The notes beneath the pieces are model-generated. The model searched no databases. It was not told the origin of the DNA and was given only the letters and a program-made list of their open reading frames with translations. From the NCBI GenBank assembly GCA_021234155.1, contig JAJEKV010000002.1, forward strand, positions 23,696,942 to 23,760,941: a stretch of DNA of 64,000 nt. The letters are read 5' to 3'. Both the position numbers and the translations under genes were made by a program. How positions within the stretch are numbered: position 1 is the stretch's first letter; every line of letters starts with the position of its first letter. Positions 36,421 through 46,180 of the stretch are shown here, piece after piece. Origin of the DNA: Isoetes taiwanensis. Taxonomy: Eukaryota; Streptophyta; Lycopodiopsida; Isoetales; Isoetaceae.

Positions 36421-38013
36421 TGTGACGTTCCAGCATAATATATGCCCCGAATATGTATATTATACTGCCACGTCACCCGTACATGTCACGGATTACATGT
36501 ACTTGGTGGTTGTAGTAGGTTGCACCTAGGGGGCAACTTTGAATATTGTGCATGTTAAATAAACATACACAATTAATAACCCCCATGGACCCCATTGCCA
36601 AATGGCTAAACCCCATTTGCCAATGTTTTAACCTAACCTTAAAAGGGTTTCTATATAAGGGTTCCCCCTTAAACCCTAAACCCTTTCCTCCCTTTGCATT
36701 TTAGGGTTTTCATAGAGCTCCTTTCCCTTTTCGCATTTAGGGTTTCCTTGAGCCATTTCGGCCAAGTCAAGACCCCATTTCGCATTGCTTGGCTCTGAAA
36801 GCCGTCTTTGCACAACAGATCATCGAGTAGCAGCCATCTTCAGCAAGATCAGGAGCATGGATGCGTTCCGAGGATCCGGAGCAGGTCAAGGACCAGGTAT
36901 CTAGACATTCTGTTGTGCAAAGCCGTCTTTGGGCTAGGCAATGAGGTAGTTTAGCATATTCATTCAGCCATAGAGGCCTTATAGATCCCAAGATCATAAG
37001 CCCTAAGTAAGGAACCTAACTCTGTTGTTTAGGTAGATAGATTAGATGATATTCTTCATTTCAAGTTCTGTGATGATGTTGGTATTTCATTCTGTGACCT
37101 TCATGTATTGGGAAGGGGGGTAGAGACCTAGCAGCCTTGTAGAAGATGATCCTAGATTAGTATCATTAGTACCCAATTATTGCGGCCTGTGCACAGGAGC
37201 CCACGGGGTTGAACGTGGAGGGACCAGACCGGCAGACAAGGAGGTACTTGTCCCAACACAGATCAATCCCTCTGGTGTGTAAAGCCTACCGGGGATTCTA
37301 GTGAGCTAGGTCTAATGCCTTGCCACTGCGTGTGGGCAAGGCATGGGCTCGACACCCGTGGAGTGATGCGTCACTCTCCATTGGGTTCAAGTCGAATAAG
37401 GGCAGTGGCCCTCTAGCCACCTGTGTTGAGCATGGAAGCCTCTGGGGGAAGGGTGACCTTCCTCCTGCCTCATCGGGGCTGGGGAGATGCAACCCAGTAG
37501 TAGCCCTCTTGGCTATATACCCGGTAGGCTACGGTCCAGTCCCGATACTTATCAACCCACTCTGCAAAGTGTGTACAGGAGTGGCGGATGGAGTGAACTA
37601 CCCAACAGCCATGTTCCATTGCCAGCCAAATCCATTGCCATGAATTCTGTCTGCAATGACTTCTGGAGGCCAAGCTGTCAGTCGCACCCCTTGAGTCAGA
37701 GCCCCGGGTAGGATTCCCTTGTTGATATTGATCATACTGATGATGTTTGTATATGTGATGATGATGTTGTGCTCACCCTTCGAGGTGATTGTATTTATAT
37801 ACTGTTAGTGTGTGCTCATGTTTGTTTATTCATGCTTCCGCAGATAGGTCGACCTGATGGGAGATGGGTGAATGACACATCCATTCTTCCCTTGCTGGCT
37901 CATTCCACTGGGAGTGGAGTCAGGTGGATGGCCCCTGTCAGTGTAGCTGCCAGGGGGAATGCTCCTCCTTCGGATACGATGTGTGCATCGTATAAGGAGT
38001 AGGGGACGTCACA
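36421..38013 (+). mobile_element. 5' LTR of Ty3/gypsy element B
   Basis: It starts TGTGACGTTCC and ends GGGGACGTCACA, giving inverted TGTGACGT/ACGTCACA termini, and is 1593 bp. The primer binding site follows after one base. It inserted into the LINE. Blocks throughout match, in reverse complement, the two LTRs of element A. The 3' LTR of B is not in the window because the element is cut near 45640. Confidence 0.9.
36651..36683 (+). promoter_or_regulatory. LTR promoter: TATA box and telo-boxes
   Basis: CTATATAAGG at 36651 is followed by AAACCCTAAACCC at 36671. The telo-box is common in plant promoters of translation and histone genes. This is the likely start region for the genomic transcript. 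Confidence 0.6.
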
Positions 38014-38014
38014 G

Positions 38015-38026
38015 TGGTATCAGAGC
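38015..38026 (+). other. Primer binding site of element B
   Basis: TGGTATCAGAGC is complementary to the 3' end of plant initiator tRNA-Met, one base after the LTR end. It is the standard minus-strand primer site of plant Ty3/gypsy and copia elements. Confidence 0.92.
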
Positions 38027-38229
38027 ATGATCTTGGCAGACCAAGATCGAGCACTGACCATTTTCCCATAGGACTAACAGTAGATTCAAGCCTTGGGAGA
38101 TAGCCATCCAAGCAGGAACCTCGAAAATTGGAAAAAAATTTCCAATTTCTAGTGTAGTAAATAGGTTAATGCTAAGTTAGTAGTAAGTTAGCAGAAACCC
38201 AACCTAAAACAGCCAAGAACAGGTGAACC

Positions 38230-38293
38230 CTCACAGAGTGCGCCCAGACCAAATCGATTTGCAAACCAATTCTACCTTGGTGCACTGTGTGAG
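38230..38293. repeat. Palindromic module B1
   Basis: 64 bp, CTCACAGAGTGCGCCCAG to TGCACTGTGTGAG. The arms pair over the terminal 14-16 bases with few mismatches. The centre is ATCGATTTGCAAACCAAT. It is the first of five equal-length copies in element B. Confidence 0.85.
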
Positions 38294-38443
38294 TGGTGGA
38301 CCCTTGTTGACCTAGTTAAATGTGTAATTTAGCTAAAGTAATGGTACAGTTCAGCTTATCTCTTTGATTCTAGCTAGTTTTGCATGTTATAACACTAAGA
38401 AACCCCATGTAAATTGAGAATTGGACCCAAAAAGAGGTGACCC

Positions 38444-38507
38444 ATCACAGAGTGCACCCAGGCCAAATCCATTTGGAATCCGAATTGATCCTGGCGTACT
38501 GTATGAG
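38444..38507. repeat. Palindromic module B2
   Basis: 64 bp, opening ATCACAGAGTGCACCCAGG and closing CCTGGCGTACTGTATGAG. More diverged than the other copies. It lies about 100 bp before the TATA box of the histone-like gene. Confidence 0.82.
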
Positions 38508-38598
38508 TGGTGGATACTTTATAGCTAAGCAAACCTAAAGTACCCCTCAGATCTTCACTAATACCTTCTAGATTGGCCCAATATGAAATTACAGGTCC

Positions 38599-38628
38599 AA
38601 ACCCTAAAATTCCCCTGCCTATAAATAG
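38599..38628 (+). promoter_or_regulatory. Internal promoter of the histone-like gene
   Basis: A telo-box AAACCCTAA (38599-38607) and a consensus plant TATA box CTATAAATAG (38619-38628) lie about 110 nt before the ATG at 38729. The same TATA context, CCTATAAATAG, recurs at 40654 before the next ORF. Confidence 0.6.
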
Positions 38629-38728
38629 ACAATTAGGGTTCCTCATTTGTCCCCAGCGCCTTCGGAGAACAGCTCGTCCCAGAAAATGATTTGTAGGCGC
38701 CCGAGCCCGGATTGCTTCAAACAAAGAC

Positions 38729-39861
38729 ATGGCCCGCACCAAACAGATAGCCAGGATCACAGTGCCCCCTGGATATGTGAGCGCCCAAGAGCGAGCAGCT
38801 CGGCAGAAGGCCCGACGGGCTCAGGACTGAGCCGAGCGAGAGCAGGAAGAACAGGAGGCCCAACCTAACCCAGATGCCCAAGAGGAGGCCCCTGAGCACC
38901 AAGAGGAGTAGCGGCCCCGAGACCTTGAGGAGGGGGGTGAAGAACTCACAGCAGAAGAAGCCGCAGAGTTGCTGCAGAGGGAGCTCGAGAGAGAGCTCTT
39001 CAAGGACGTTGACAAGGAAGGAAGAGAAGAAGCAGAAGAGGGAGGAAAAGAAGAGGCGGCGGGAGGAGCGCGAGAAGCTGAGGGCAGCGAAGGGAAAAGC
39101 TTCTGCGCTGCCAAAGGACTCAAAGCGCAAGATGAAGACGACTCCCGCCAAAGGAGTCACTATCCAGGAGCCAGACCCTGAGAAGCCACCGTCCTCGTCT
39201 GACACGGAGTCAGATGAGGGAACTAGGGGGCCCGACCCAACTGAGGGCTTGGGACCCTCAAATACAACGGGAGGAGGACGATGTAGTAGCAAGGGCGCCC
39301 CCGTACCCTATGTGGCCGTCGCCAAAGCACCCCAGCGACAGCACCAAGAAGCCGAAGCCACAGAGGAAGTCGTATATACTCAAGCAGGACCTTGAGTATA
39401 GGAAGAATCTGAAAGAGTACACTTCATACATGAAAATGTACGAAGAATACTCTAAGTATTATGACGAGCACAAGGTCACGTTTGTCGAAGGAGGCCGGCC
39501 GACTAAGAAGAACACTCTGAAGCCGCCACCTGAGAGACCTGCTCCACCGAAGAAGCCCCAGAAGAGGAAGGCGAACTCCCGATTTTCCAGAGCTGCTCGG
39601 GAGATCCGACATTTTCAGCAGAGCTATGGCCTTCTCATCCCCAGAGCTCCCTTTGCGAGGCTGACACGGGAAATTTTGCAAGAATTCGACAAGGCCAAGC
39701 GAGTCACAGATGATATGTTACTCGCGTTACAGGAGGCAGCCGAGCAGCACGTGGTCTGACACTTCGAAGATTCTGTTGTATGTGCCATGCATGCAAAAAG
39801 AGTAACTTGTATGCCAAAGGATATAAGGCTAGCCCAATACATAAAGAAGGAGCCCTATTAA
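38729..39861 (+). pseudogene. Histone H3-like gene carried by gypsy element B
   Basis: The ATG at 38729 encodes MARTKQIARITVPPGYVSA. Nine of the first ten codons including Met, except positions 6 and 9, follow the H3 tail (ARTKQTARKS): K4 is kept, K9 is Ile. A long charged linker follows in shifted frames (Glu-rich, then KREEKKRRREEREKLRAAKG, then KKPQKRKANSRFS). From 39577 comes an H3 histone fold: AAREIRHFQQSYGLLIPRAP (alpha-N), FARLTREILQEF (alpha-1), LLALQEAAEQHVV (alpha-2), a TGA at 39757, then [20 protein letters not shown] and [11 protein letters not shown] (alpha-3). Loop 1 has the same length as canonical H3, which argues against CENH3. The whole unit is about 375 codons against 135 for H3, because of the linker. 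Stops at 38828, 38909 and 39757 and at least two frameshifts make it a pseudogene. It lies between the primer binding site and gag, with its own TATA box. Confidence 0.9.
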
Positions 39862-40006
39862 GACTGTTGTAAATAAATTTTGTTAATACAAGTTTGTAAT
39901 TTGGATGAGTTAATGTGTTTAATCAGGTGTAAGTAGGATGTGTTACTAAGTTCTGTACTTGGAATTAACAAATTTGGAGCAAAACCAAGTGTTTTTGACC
40001 CCACCC

Positions 40007-40070
40007 CTCACAGAGTGCGCCCAGACCAATTCGGTTTGCAAATCGATTCGACCCTGGCGCAGTGTGTGAG
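40007..40070. repeat. Palindromic module B3
   Basis: 64 bp, CTCACAGAGTGCGCCCAGAC to CTGGCGCAGTGTGTGAG. The centre is TTCGGTTTGCAAATCGA. It starts about 145 bp after the histone-like gene. The arms are strongly complementary. Confidence 0.87.
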
Positions 40071-40210
40071 TGGTCGAGCATGGTTTAATGCCAAATCTTG
40101 TTCAAATGCAGAAAGTAAGTATACCATTCGACTCAAACTCACCTTAATTAGTAGGATTTGATCCTAATTTGTAGAAATTGGCCAACCTTAACTCAAATGG
40201 AGCCCTACCC

Positions 40211-40274
40211 CTCACAGAGTGCGCCCAGACCAATTCGGTTTGCAAACCGATTCGACCCTGGCGCACTGTGTAAG
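40211..40274. repeat. Palindromic module B4
   Basis: 64 bp, CTCACAGAGTGCGCCCAGAC to CTGGCGCACTGTGTAAG, with the perfect palindrome CGGTTTGCAAACCG at its centre. Spaced 204 bp start to start from module B3. Confidence 0.88.
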
Positions 40275-40415
40275 TGGTCGACCCCAAAACTAGGCCAAAA
40301 CTTGTCCAAATGAGGCAAGTAAGGGCTTAATCCGACCTATCTCGACGAGATATGCATGATTCTACCCTTAGTTTCCATGTTTGGCATCATCCTTGACCCA
40401 AACAAGGCCCCACCC

Positions 40416-40479
40416 CTCAGAGAGTGCGCCCAGACCAATTCGGTTTGCAAACCGAATCGACCCTGGCGCACTGTGTGAG
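40416..40479. repeat. Palindromic module B5
   Basis: 64 bp, CTCAGAGAGTGCGCCCAGAC to CTGGCGCACTGTGTGAG, centre CGGTTTGCAAACCG. Spaced 205 bp from module B4. The regular spacing suggests that a unit of about 205 bp was amplified. Confidence 0.88.
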
Positions 40480-40654
40480 TGGTCACACTAAAATTGCCCT
40501 AACTTGTCCATACTTTCCGCAAATTAGGTGAAATTTGTTGCTATAGGACCCTTAGAATGCTTTCTTTAGCATAGTTAGCCTGTGAATTGCATAGTTAGAC
40601 CTTAGAATCATAGATATTTCCCAACTTTGAATTTTCCCAAAATTATGGTTTTGC

Positions 40655-40665
40655 CTATAAATAGG
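40655..40665 (+). promoter_or_regulatory. Second internal TATA box of element B
   Basis: CTATAAATAGG lies 109 nt before the ATG at 40774, the same arrangement as before the histone-like gene. It suggests a separate transcript for the accessory ORFs. Confidence 0.5.
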
Positions 40666-40773
40666 ACCACAGGTGTCATTTGCATCCTACACCCTTGTTC
40701 CTCACTCCAAGCCGATTTTTCAGGCCCCTAAGGCGCTTCCCCATATGTTTGATATCCCCAGCTGCTCATAGAC

Positions 40774-41151
40774 CATGGTAACCACTGCATTCAGGCGATG
40801 GTACAGTGCCACAGCTCATGTGGCCGAGGTGACATCAACTCCGTCTTTGCCGTCTTCCAGAAGGAACTTGATGTGGAAGCCACCGTCAATGCCACCCCTT
40901 TTTACCAATACATTATGTCTGAGTTCCATGCCAAGATAGGACCATCCTTGGTAGAACTCCCACCTTGCATAGGATATTTTGCCCCCAGCATGGCCCTTAA
41001 GTCAACCCTGCAGGATATCCCAAACATAGACAAGTGCTTAGAGAACAAAGCAGTTTGCCTACCCAATTACATGTCTATCTCTGTCAATAGGAGGAGGTAC
41101 ACTACAAGAGAATGCATGCTAGACGTCAGGCGGTCCAAGGTGGGTTTTTAA
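40774..41151 (+). pseudogene. Accessory ORF2 of element B, unknown
   Basis: The ATG at 40774 (MVTTAFRRWYS) leads into a frame broken after about 50 codons. The overlapping frame 40798-41151 reads TPFYQYIMSEFHAKIGPSLV and then a long run to CMLDVRRSKVGF. The two probably form one decayed protein. I recognise no domain. It has its own TATA box and follows three palindromic modules. Confidence 0.4.
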
Positions 41152-41154
41152 GTG

Positions 41155-41395
41155 CATAGTGACGATTGTAATGACGAGTGGGCTGACGTATAACCTGACG
41201 AACACTGTCTGATGCATATCCTGACGAGTAGCCTGATGCAAAATTTTCTGACTATTAGGCTAACGAAAACTCTGACGAACAGCCTGACGATTGGTCTGAC
41301 TAAATATCTGACGAGCAAGCTGACTAGTATCCTGACGTGAACGTCTGACGATTATACTGACTATTAATCTGACTATTTAACGTCAGACAAATAGT
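41155..41395. repeat. Array of CTGACGA/TGACG motifs
   Basis: About sixteen variants of CTGACGA or CTGACTA occur every 12-17 bp. The TGACG core is the half-site bound by TGA-class plant bZIP factors (as-1 type). It may be a promoter or enhancer for the next ORF. The even spacing is unlike the surrounding sequence. Confidence 0.7.
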
Positions 41396-41481
41396 ATACA
41401 ACAGCCATAGCTATTTTTCTATCTCTTCGAGGCCAAACCCAGATAGGGAAACCCTCAGTGCAGCCTTTAGAAGTTGAACCC

Positions 41482-42517
41482 ATGGCCATGGCAGCAGCAG
41501 AAGAGGAGCAGATGCACCTCGAGTACGAATAGGAGGGAGAAGAGGAGGAACACGGGTCGGATTCAGAAGGAGAGGCAACAGGCAGGGCAGCAGCTCCAAA
41601 GCTTTGAAGAAGGACTCAGAGCAACAAGAAGAGCCCCACCATTTGGGCAAGGAATAACAAGCTTGACCCTAGTGTTCATAGGAGGAGAAGCATACTTAAG
41701 CCTCCATGACATTAAAAATCTTCCAGAATGCAGAGATAGGGGTTTCAGAGTGGATAAAATTTTGCATCTCCTACGGCAACAACCAGATCTCGACGACTTC
41801 ATCGATCGAGAAAATCAAGACTTCCCCATCAGCATAAGGGAAGCCAGGACATACACCGGCGAGACGTCATCAGACATCGAGGCTTACACAGGCATCAGAC
41901 AAATGATGATCGAGAGGGAATTGCCGTTAGAAGAAGAGTTCCTGGCAATCCAAGAGCACATGGGCATCAAGGGTAAGTCGACATCAGCACTCTTACCTAG
42001 CTCATCGGCAATGGCACAAGGGCAGCATAGAGGCAGCATCAACCTGACGAAATTAGTGCACCAGGACTTCAGAGAACTGGAGGAGGTGCAGGTTGACAAG
42101 TACGCAGGAAGACATAGGGCAACCTCGACATCTGCTGAGGAAGCAGGGCATGATAAATCCATTACTCCTAGATGGAAGAATAGCGGTTATACACCGCCAA
42201 TTTAGCCCCTTTATGCTTATCGCCCTCTCGGGATTAGAAATCATTCTCGGATGGCCCCAAACGTCGACCATGTCGTCCTTATCAAGAGAACGATAGCATT
42301 AAGTATCTTCGACTTCGCAGTCCCCTACAGACGGCAGGGCAGGTTGGCAGTGACGGCAGCATATACTTCGGATAGGAGGATCGAGGACCTAGTGACAACA
42401 CTTCAAAAAGGCACGGCCACAAACATCCTCAGGAACCTAGGGAGAACAATCGGCACGGCCCAAATGAAGAAACTTTTGGAGGACAACCCTGATTATTTGA
42501 AGAAATTCCAGGAATAA
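41482..42517 (+). pseudogene. Accessory ORF3 of element B, unknown protein
   Basis: The likely start is ATGGCCATGG at 41482, giving an acidic MAMAAAEEEQMHLEY. The frame then shifts near 41590 into one that stays open to 42517 except for a TAG at 42203. The protein (about 345 codons) contains GEAYLSLHDIKNLPECRDRG, DLDDFIDRENQDFPISIREA, and at the end RIEDLVTTLQKGTATNIL and NPDYLKKFQE. No known Gag, Pol, Env or chromatin domain was recognised. Two ORFs between the LTR leader and gag, besides the histone-like gene, are unusual for Ty3/gypsy elements. Confidence 0.5.
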
Positions 42518-42695
42518 AATTAATAATGTTTTCAATTTTCTGATATCTTGAATGTAAAAGCAATAATATATCTATGAATATAAACCATGACCTTAATTAT
42601 GTTTTCTTGTCATATAATTTTGTCCCCTCAATTACATCATCAAACAACCAATGCAATGACAAAATAATGAACTAATCATCAGAGTATAATCTAAT
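42518..42695. other. Spacer before gag
   Basis: AT-rich spacer between accessory ORF3 and gag. No gene is seen. Confidence 0.4.
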
Positions 42696-43856
42696 GTGTA
42701 TGCAGCTAGAGTACCTAGAAATGTTGAACAACAAGGACATCAGGACCAAGAGCGTACTCCACCAAGGCATTTCCAGCCAAGAAAACTACGCCAAGAGTTT
42801 GATGCAGTAACTCCAGAGGAAGAGCTATCACAGATTCGATCCGACATTCATGAGATAAGGGCATTGCTGGCAGTAGCAGCAACAGGAGGGCAAGACCAGA
42901 ACGTGCCATTGCCAGAAACACCGGTCGGCCAAACAATACAACAAAGGAAGAGAAGCCGCAGAAGAAGGTTCCCTAGCTCGGGTTCCTCCGACTCTAGTTC
43001 AGACTCGGATTCCAGATCGGAAGAGCAGGAGGAGAGACAAGACCAAGCAAGAAAGCTCGAGCAGTTCTCAGGAGACACCAGATCCGGAATGGAAGCAGAA
43101 GCGTGGCTTCATGAAATGAGGGAATATGGTAATGCTTATAGCATGAAGGACAAGGACAAAGACTGAGTAGCTACAGCCAACCTGAAAGGAGCATCTAGGA
43201 TTTGGTAGAAGGGCTACTCCAAAGCACATGGACTGAGCAGGGACAGTTGCAGGTTCAAGAAGTTTGCTAAGGCTTTCAAGCGCCATTATGTGCCAAGAGA
43301 GCACAAGTGTCACATGATGCAGCAGTTCTACCGATTGCAGCAAGGCAACAAATCAGTTCAGAAGTACACGGAGGAATTCATAAGACTAAGGCTCTATGTG
43401 CCGAAGTTGAGTGAAAGACACGCAGTGGAGGGTTACATAGAAGGGTTGAATAAGGAGATTCGAAAGCTAGTACGAGCAATCAACCCTAGGACGGTGTCAG
43501 AAGCAGAATCCAAAGTGGTCAGCTTGCAAGGGACGGGACCCCAAGAGAATGCACCAAGGCAGCAGTATTTCCATGACAAGGGAAAGGGCACGGGAGGCTA
43601 TAGCCCAAAAGCAGCGAGCCCAGCAGCCAGCAGGCCTCAGTACAATGCTAATTACGGGAAGCAGGGCAATGCAAACTCTGGCAAGCAGGATAAGAAATAG
43701 GTGACCTTCAAAGAGCAAGGAGGGGGATCCAACTATTCCAAGGCAGTGAGACAGTTTTTACAATCCGTTCCCAAAGAAAAGAAGTAGGAGTGCATAGAGA
43801 AGCAGCTGTGCTTTAGGTGTTTCCAACTAGGGCATAAGACAAACAACTGCCCCCTG
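42696..43856 (+). pseudogene. Gag of element B
   Basis: One frame with a few stops (43164, 43206, 43698 and 43785). The N-terminal part has a coiled-coil-like segment and SSGSSDSSSDSDSRSEEQEE. The capsid-like part reads FKRHYVPREHKCHMMQQFYR and SVQKYTEEFIRL, typical of plant gypsy retrotrans_gag. A zinc knuckle CFRCFQLGHKTNNC (CX2CX4HX4C) lies at about 43811-43852. It packages element RNA into particles. The upstream start is unclear; translation could begin at 42696 or earlier. The gag frame continues in-frame into the protease. Confidence 0.85.
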
Positions 43857-45640
43857 ATGATGAATGCAGCATTAGCGGAGATGGGATGGGAGACACCAAC
43901 GGAAGCTGACGACGACGATGCACCGGACTATATTCATAGTGAGTGCCATATTTTTGCAGCCATTGGTACGGAGAATGCAGAAAGCCAGTACCAAGTAATC
44001 TCCACAACTGGGAAAGCCAAGGAGAAATCTTTCATAGTCTTGATAGATACAGGGAGCACCCATAACTTTGCATCGCCAAGAATGGTACAGACATTGAAGC
44101 TTAAGCCCTTGAAGTCAAATCATAGACCGGTTGTGTTGGCTAGTGGAGCAATCAGGCACACAGCAGGAAAAAGAATTAACTTCAACGTAGACTTGCCGGG
44201 AGTCAACATAGCATTGGGAGCTGAAGTGATGAACATCGGGAAATATGATTTGATAATAGGAATGGAGTATCTTGGACCAGCAGGAGTCATCATTGATTGT
44301 GGGAAACGTAAGGTGACCTTAACAACGCCGAAAGACAAGATCATCGAGATAGCAGGTAAAGAAGTAACACCAATTATGCAATGCATGTCGAGTGAGAAAT
44401 TACTTAAGTGCATAAGGAAGGAGCAAGTGGCCTACATCTTCAGACTCCAAGCGGACGAGGAAGAGACGGAAGAAGAGAAAGAGGCCAAACCATTGAAAAA
44501 GCTCCCAAAGCCTATAGCAAAGTTGATAAAGGAATTTCATGACTTGTTTTCTGATGAGATCAAGCAGCTTCCACCCTATAGATGAGTCGAGTGTGAAATA
44601 GCACTCGAATCAGGGACTAAGCCAACGAGCAAGGCACCTTATAGAATGTCAACCGAAGAGTTGACGGAGTTGAAGAAGCAACTGCAAGAATTGCTAGATC
44701 TAGGATTCATAAGACCTAGTGTCTCTCCTTTTGGAGCGCCTATCCTTTTTGTGAAGAAGAAGGATGGAAGCCTTAGGATGTGCATTGACTACCGCCAGTT
44801 AAATAAGCACACCATTAAGAATAAGTATGCCTTGCCTAGATCAGATGATCTCATGGACCAGTTGCAGGGAGCGAAGGTCTTTTCTAAGATAGACTTGAGA
44901 TTAGGTTATCACCAGATCAGGATCAAGGAAGAAGACATCCACAAGTCGGTTTTCAGAATGAGATATGGCCACTATGAGTTCACGGTGATGCCATTCAGTT
45001 TGTCCAATGCGCCAGCAACTTTCATGAGGCTCATGAATGACGTCTTCCGTGAATTCCTAGATTCTTTCATCATAGTCTTCTTCGACGACATCCTGGTGTA
45101 CAGCAAATCTCTGGAAGAGCACGCCCAACATTTGAGAAGGGTGCTCGAAAAGCTAAGAAGGCATCAACTCTTCGCGAAGCTATCTAAGTGCCACTTCGCG
45201 ACGGAAAGAGTGGAGTCTTAGGGCATGTGATTTCAGCGGAAGGCATCTCCACGGACCCTGCTAAGATTGAAGCAGTGATAGACTGGCCAGCACCAAAGAA
45301 TACGCATGAAGTAAGGAGCTTCCTCGGCCTAGCAGGCTATTATAGAAGGTTTGTCAAGAACTTTGCAAAGGTAGCAACGCCATTGACGGACCTCATTAAA
45401 GCAGGGAAGATAAAAGATTGGGCAATTCATTGGCAAAGCAAGGCCCAGAAAGCTTTTGACACATTGAAGGAAGCATTGACGACGGTGCCAGTTTTGGTCT
45501 TGCCAGACCCGGCCAAAGATAAGCTTGTGGCGACGGACGTTAGTAGAATAGCTACAGGTGCAGTCCTCATGTAGGAGGAAAGGGTAGTGGCCTATGTGAT
45601 GAATTTGAAACACAATATAACTGATAGATAATCTATTCAA
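43857..45640 (+). pseudogene. Protease and reverse transcriptase of element B
   Basis: This continues the gag frame. The aspartic protease reads FIVLIDTGSTHNFAS (DTGS active site) and DLIIGMEYL. After a TGA near 44583 the reverse transcriptase shows [51 protein letters not shown] and [14 protein letters not shown] (FFDD catalytic box). A one-base deletion near 45220 shifts into the frame with [19 protein letters not shown] and [17 protein letters not shown]. RNase H is only begun ([16 protein letters not shown]). The rest of RNase H, the integrase and the 3' LTR are missing, because copia sequence starts near 45645. Confidence 0.92.
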
Positions 45641-45644
45641 TCAA

Positions 45645-46180
45645 TGTTTTGAATAGAAACAAGCAATGAATTTCAAGCAATTTGCCTTATACGGTTTATC
45701 TTCCAACTTAGACAAAGATATATCAAACCTTATAAAAACTACAGTAGAGTTACAGGTATTGACCAAGCTATTGTAGCTTGGTTGACCTGCATCCGATAGC
45801 CCAAGCATTAGGTCCGATCACCATATTCACACCTGCATTCAACTTCAATACCATCCATTTAATACTTCTTATTTCTGTTATAGCCCCGGATCCGGACGCC
45901 TAGGCGAACCGATCGAGCTGGGCTTATCCTGTAGAACTCTAACAGGAAAGTTTAAACAAGGTTTCCCCCTTCGACCCATATTAGGTGTCCACTTACCTTA
46001 AATAACTGCTTCATCGAACCTTACCTTAAATAACTGCTTCATCGAACCTATGGTTTAATGGTCTCAAGGCACCTTTGAATGAAATTCCTTTACTTCCACT
46101 TGGTTTAGCATATTTCAACCTTAAGGCAATGTCTTCAAGCCCAACTGAATCAAACCATTATAACATGAATTATTCTAACA
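45645..46180 (-). mobile_element. 3' LTR of a Ty1/copia element (minus strand)
   Basis: On the minus strand the LTR begins TGTTAGAATAATTC at 46180, just after a purine run GAAGGGGGAA that also encodes the last residues of the copia ORF. The other end is probably TTCAAAACA at 45645, but without a second LTR this boundary is only a guess. It lies in the RNase H region of element B, so copia inserted into B or a rearrangement joined them. Confidence 0.65.

Noticed and set aside
38717-39292. Long minus-strand ORF (191 codons), Ser/Leu/Phe-rich
   Set aside because: It is antisense to the Glu/Lys-rich linker of the histone-like gene. Its composition is the mirror of GAG/AAG codons.
39577-39858. 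Centromeric histone CENH3
   Set aside because: Loop 1 has the canonical H3 length and the N-terminus begins like ordinary H3, so CENH3 is not favoured. A phylogeny would settle it.
38729-39861. Ordinary host histone H3 gene or retropseudogene that happened to sit in a transposon
   Set aside because: It is set between the primer binding site and gag, has a long linker not found in host H3, has its own TATA box, and recurs in element A.
41155-41395. CRISPR-like array
   Set aside because: Repeat units are only 5-7 bp with short spacers, in a plant retrotransposon. CRISPR repeats are 21-40 bp in prokaryotes.
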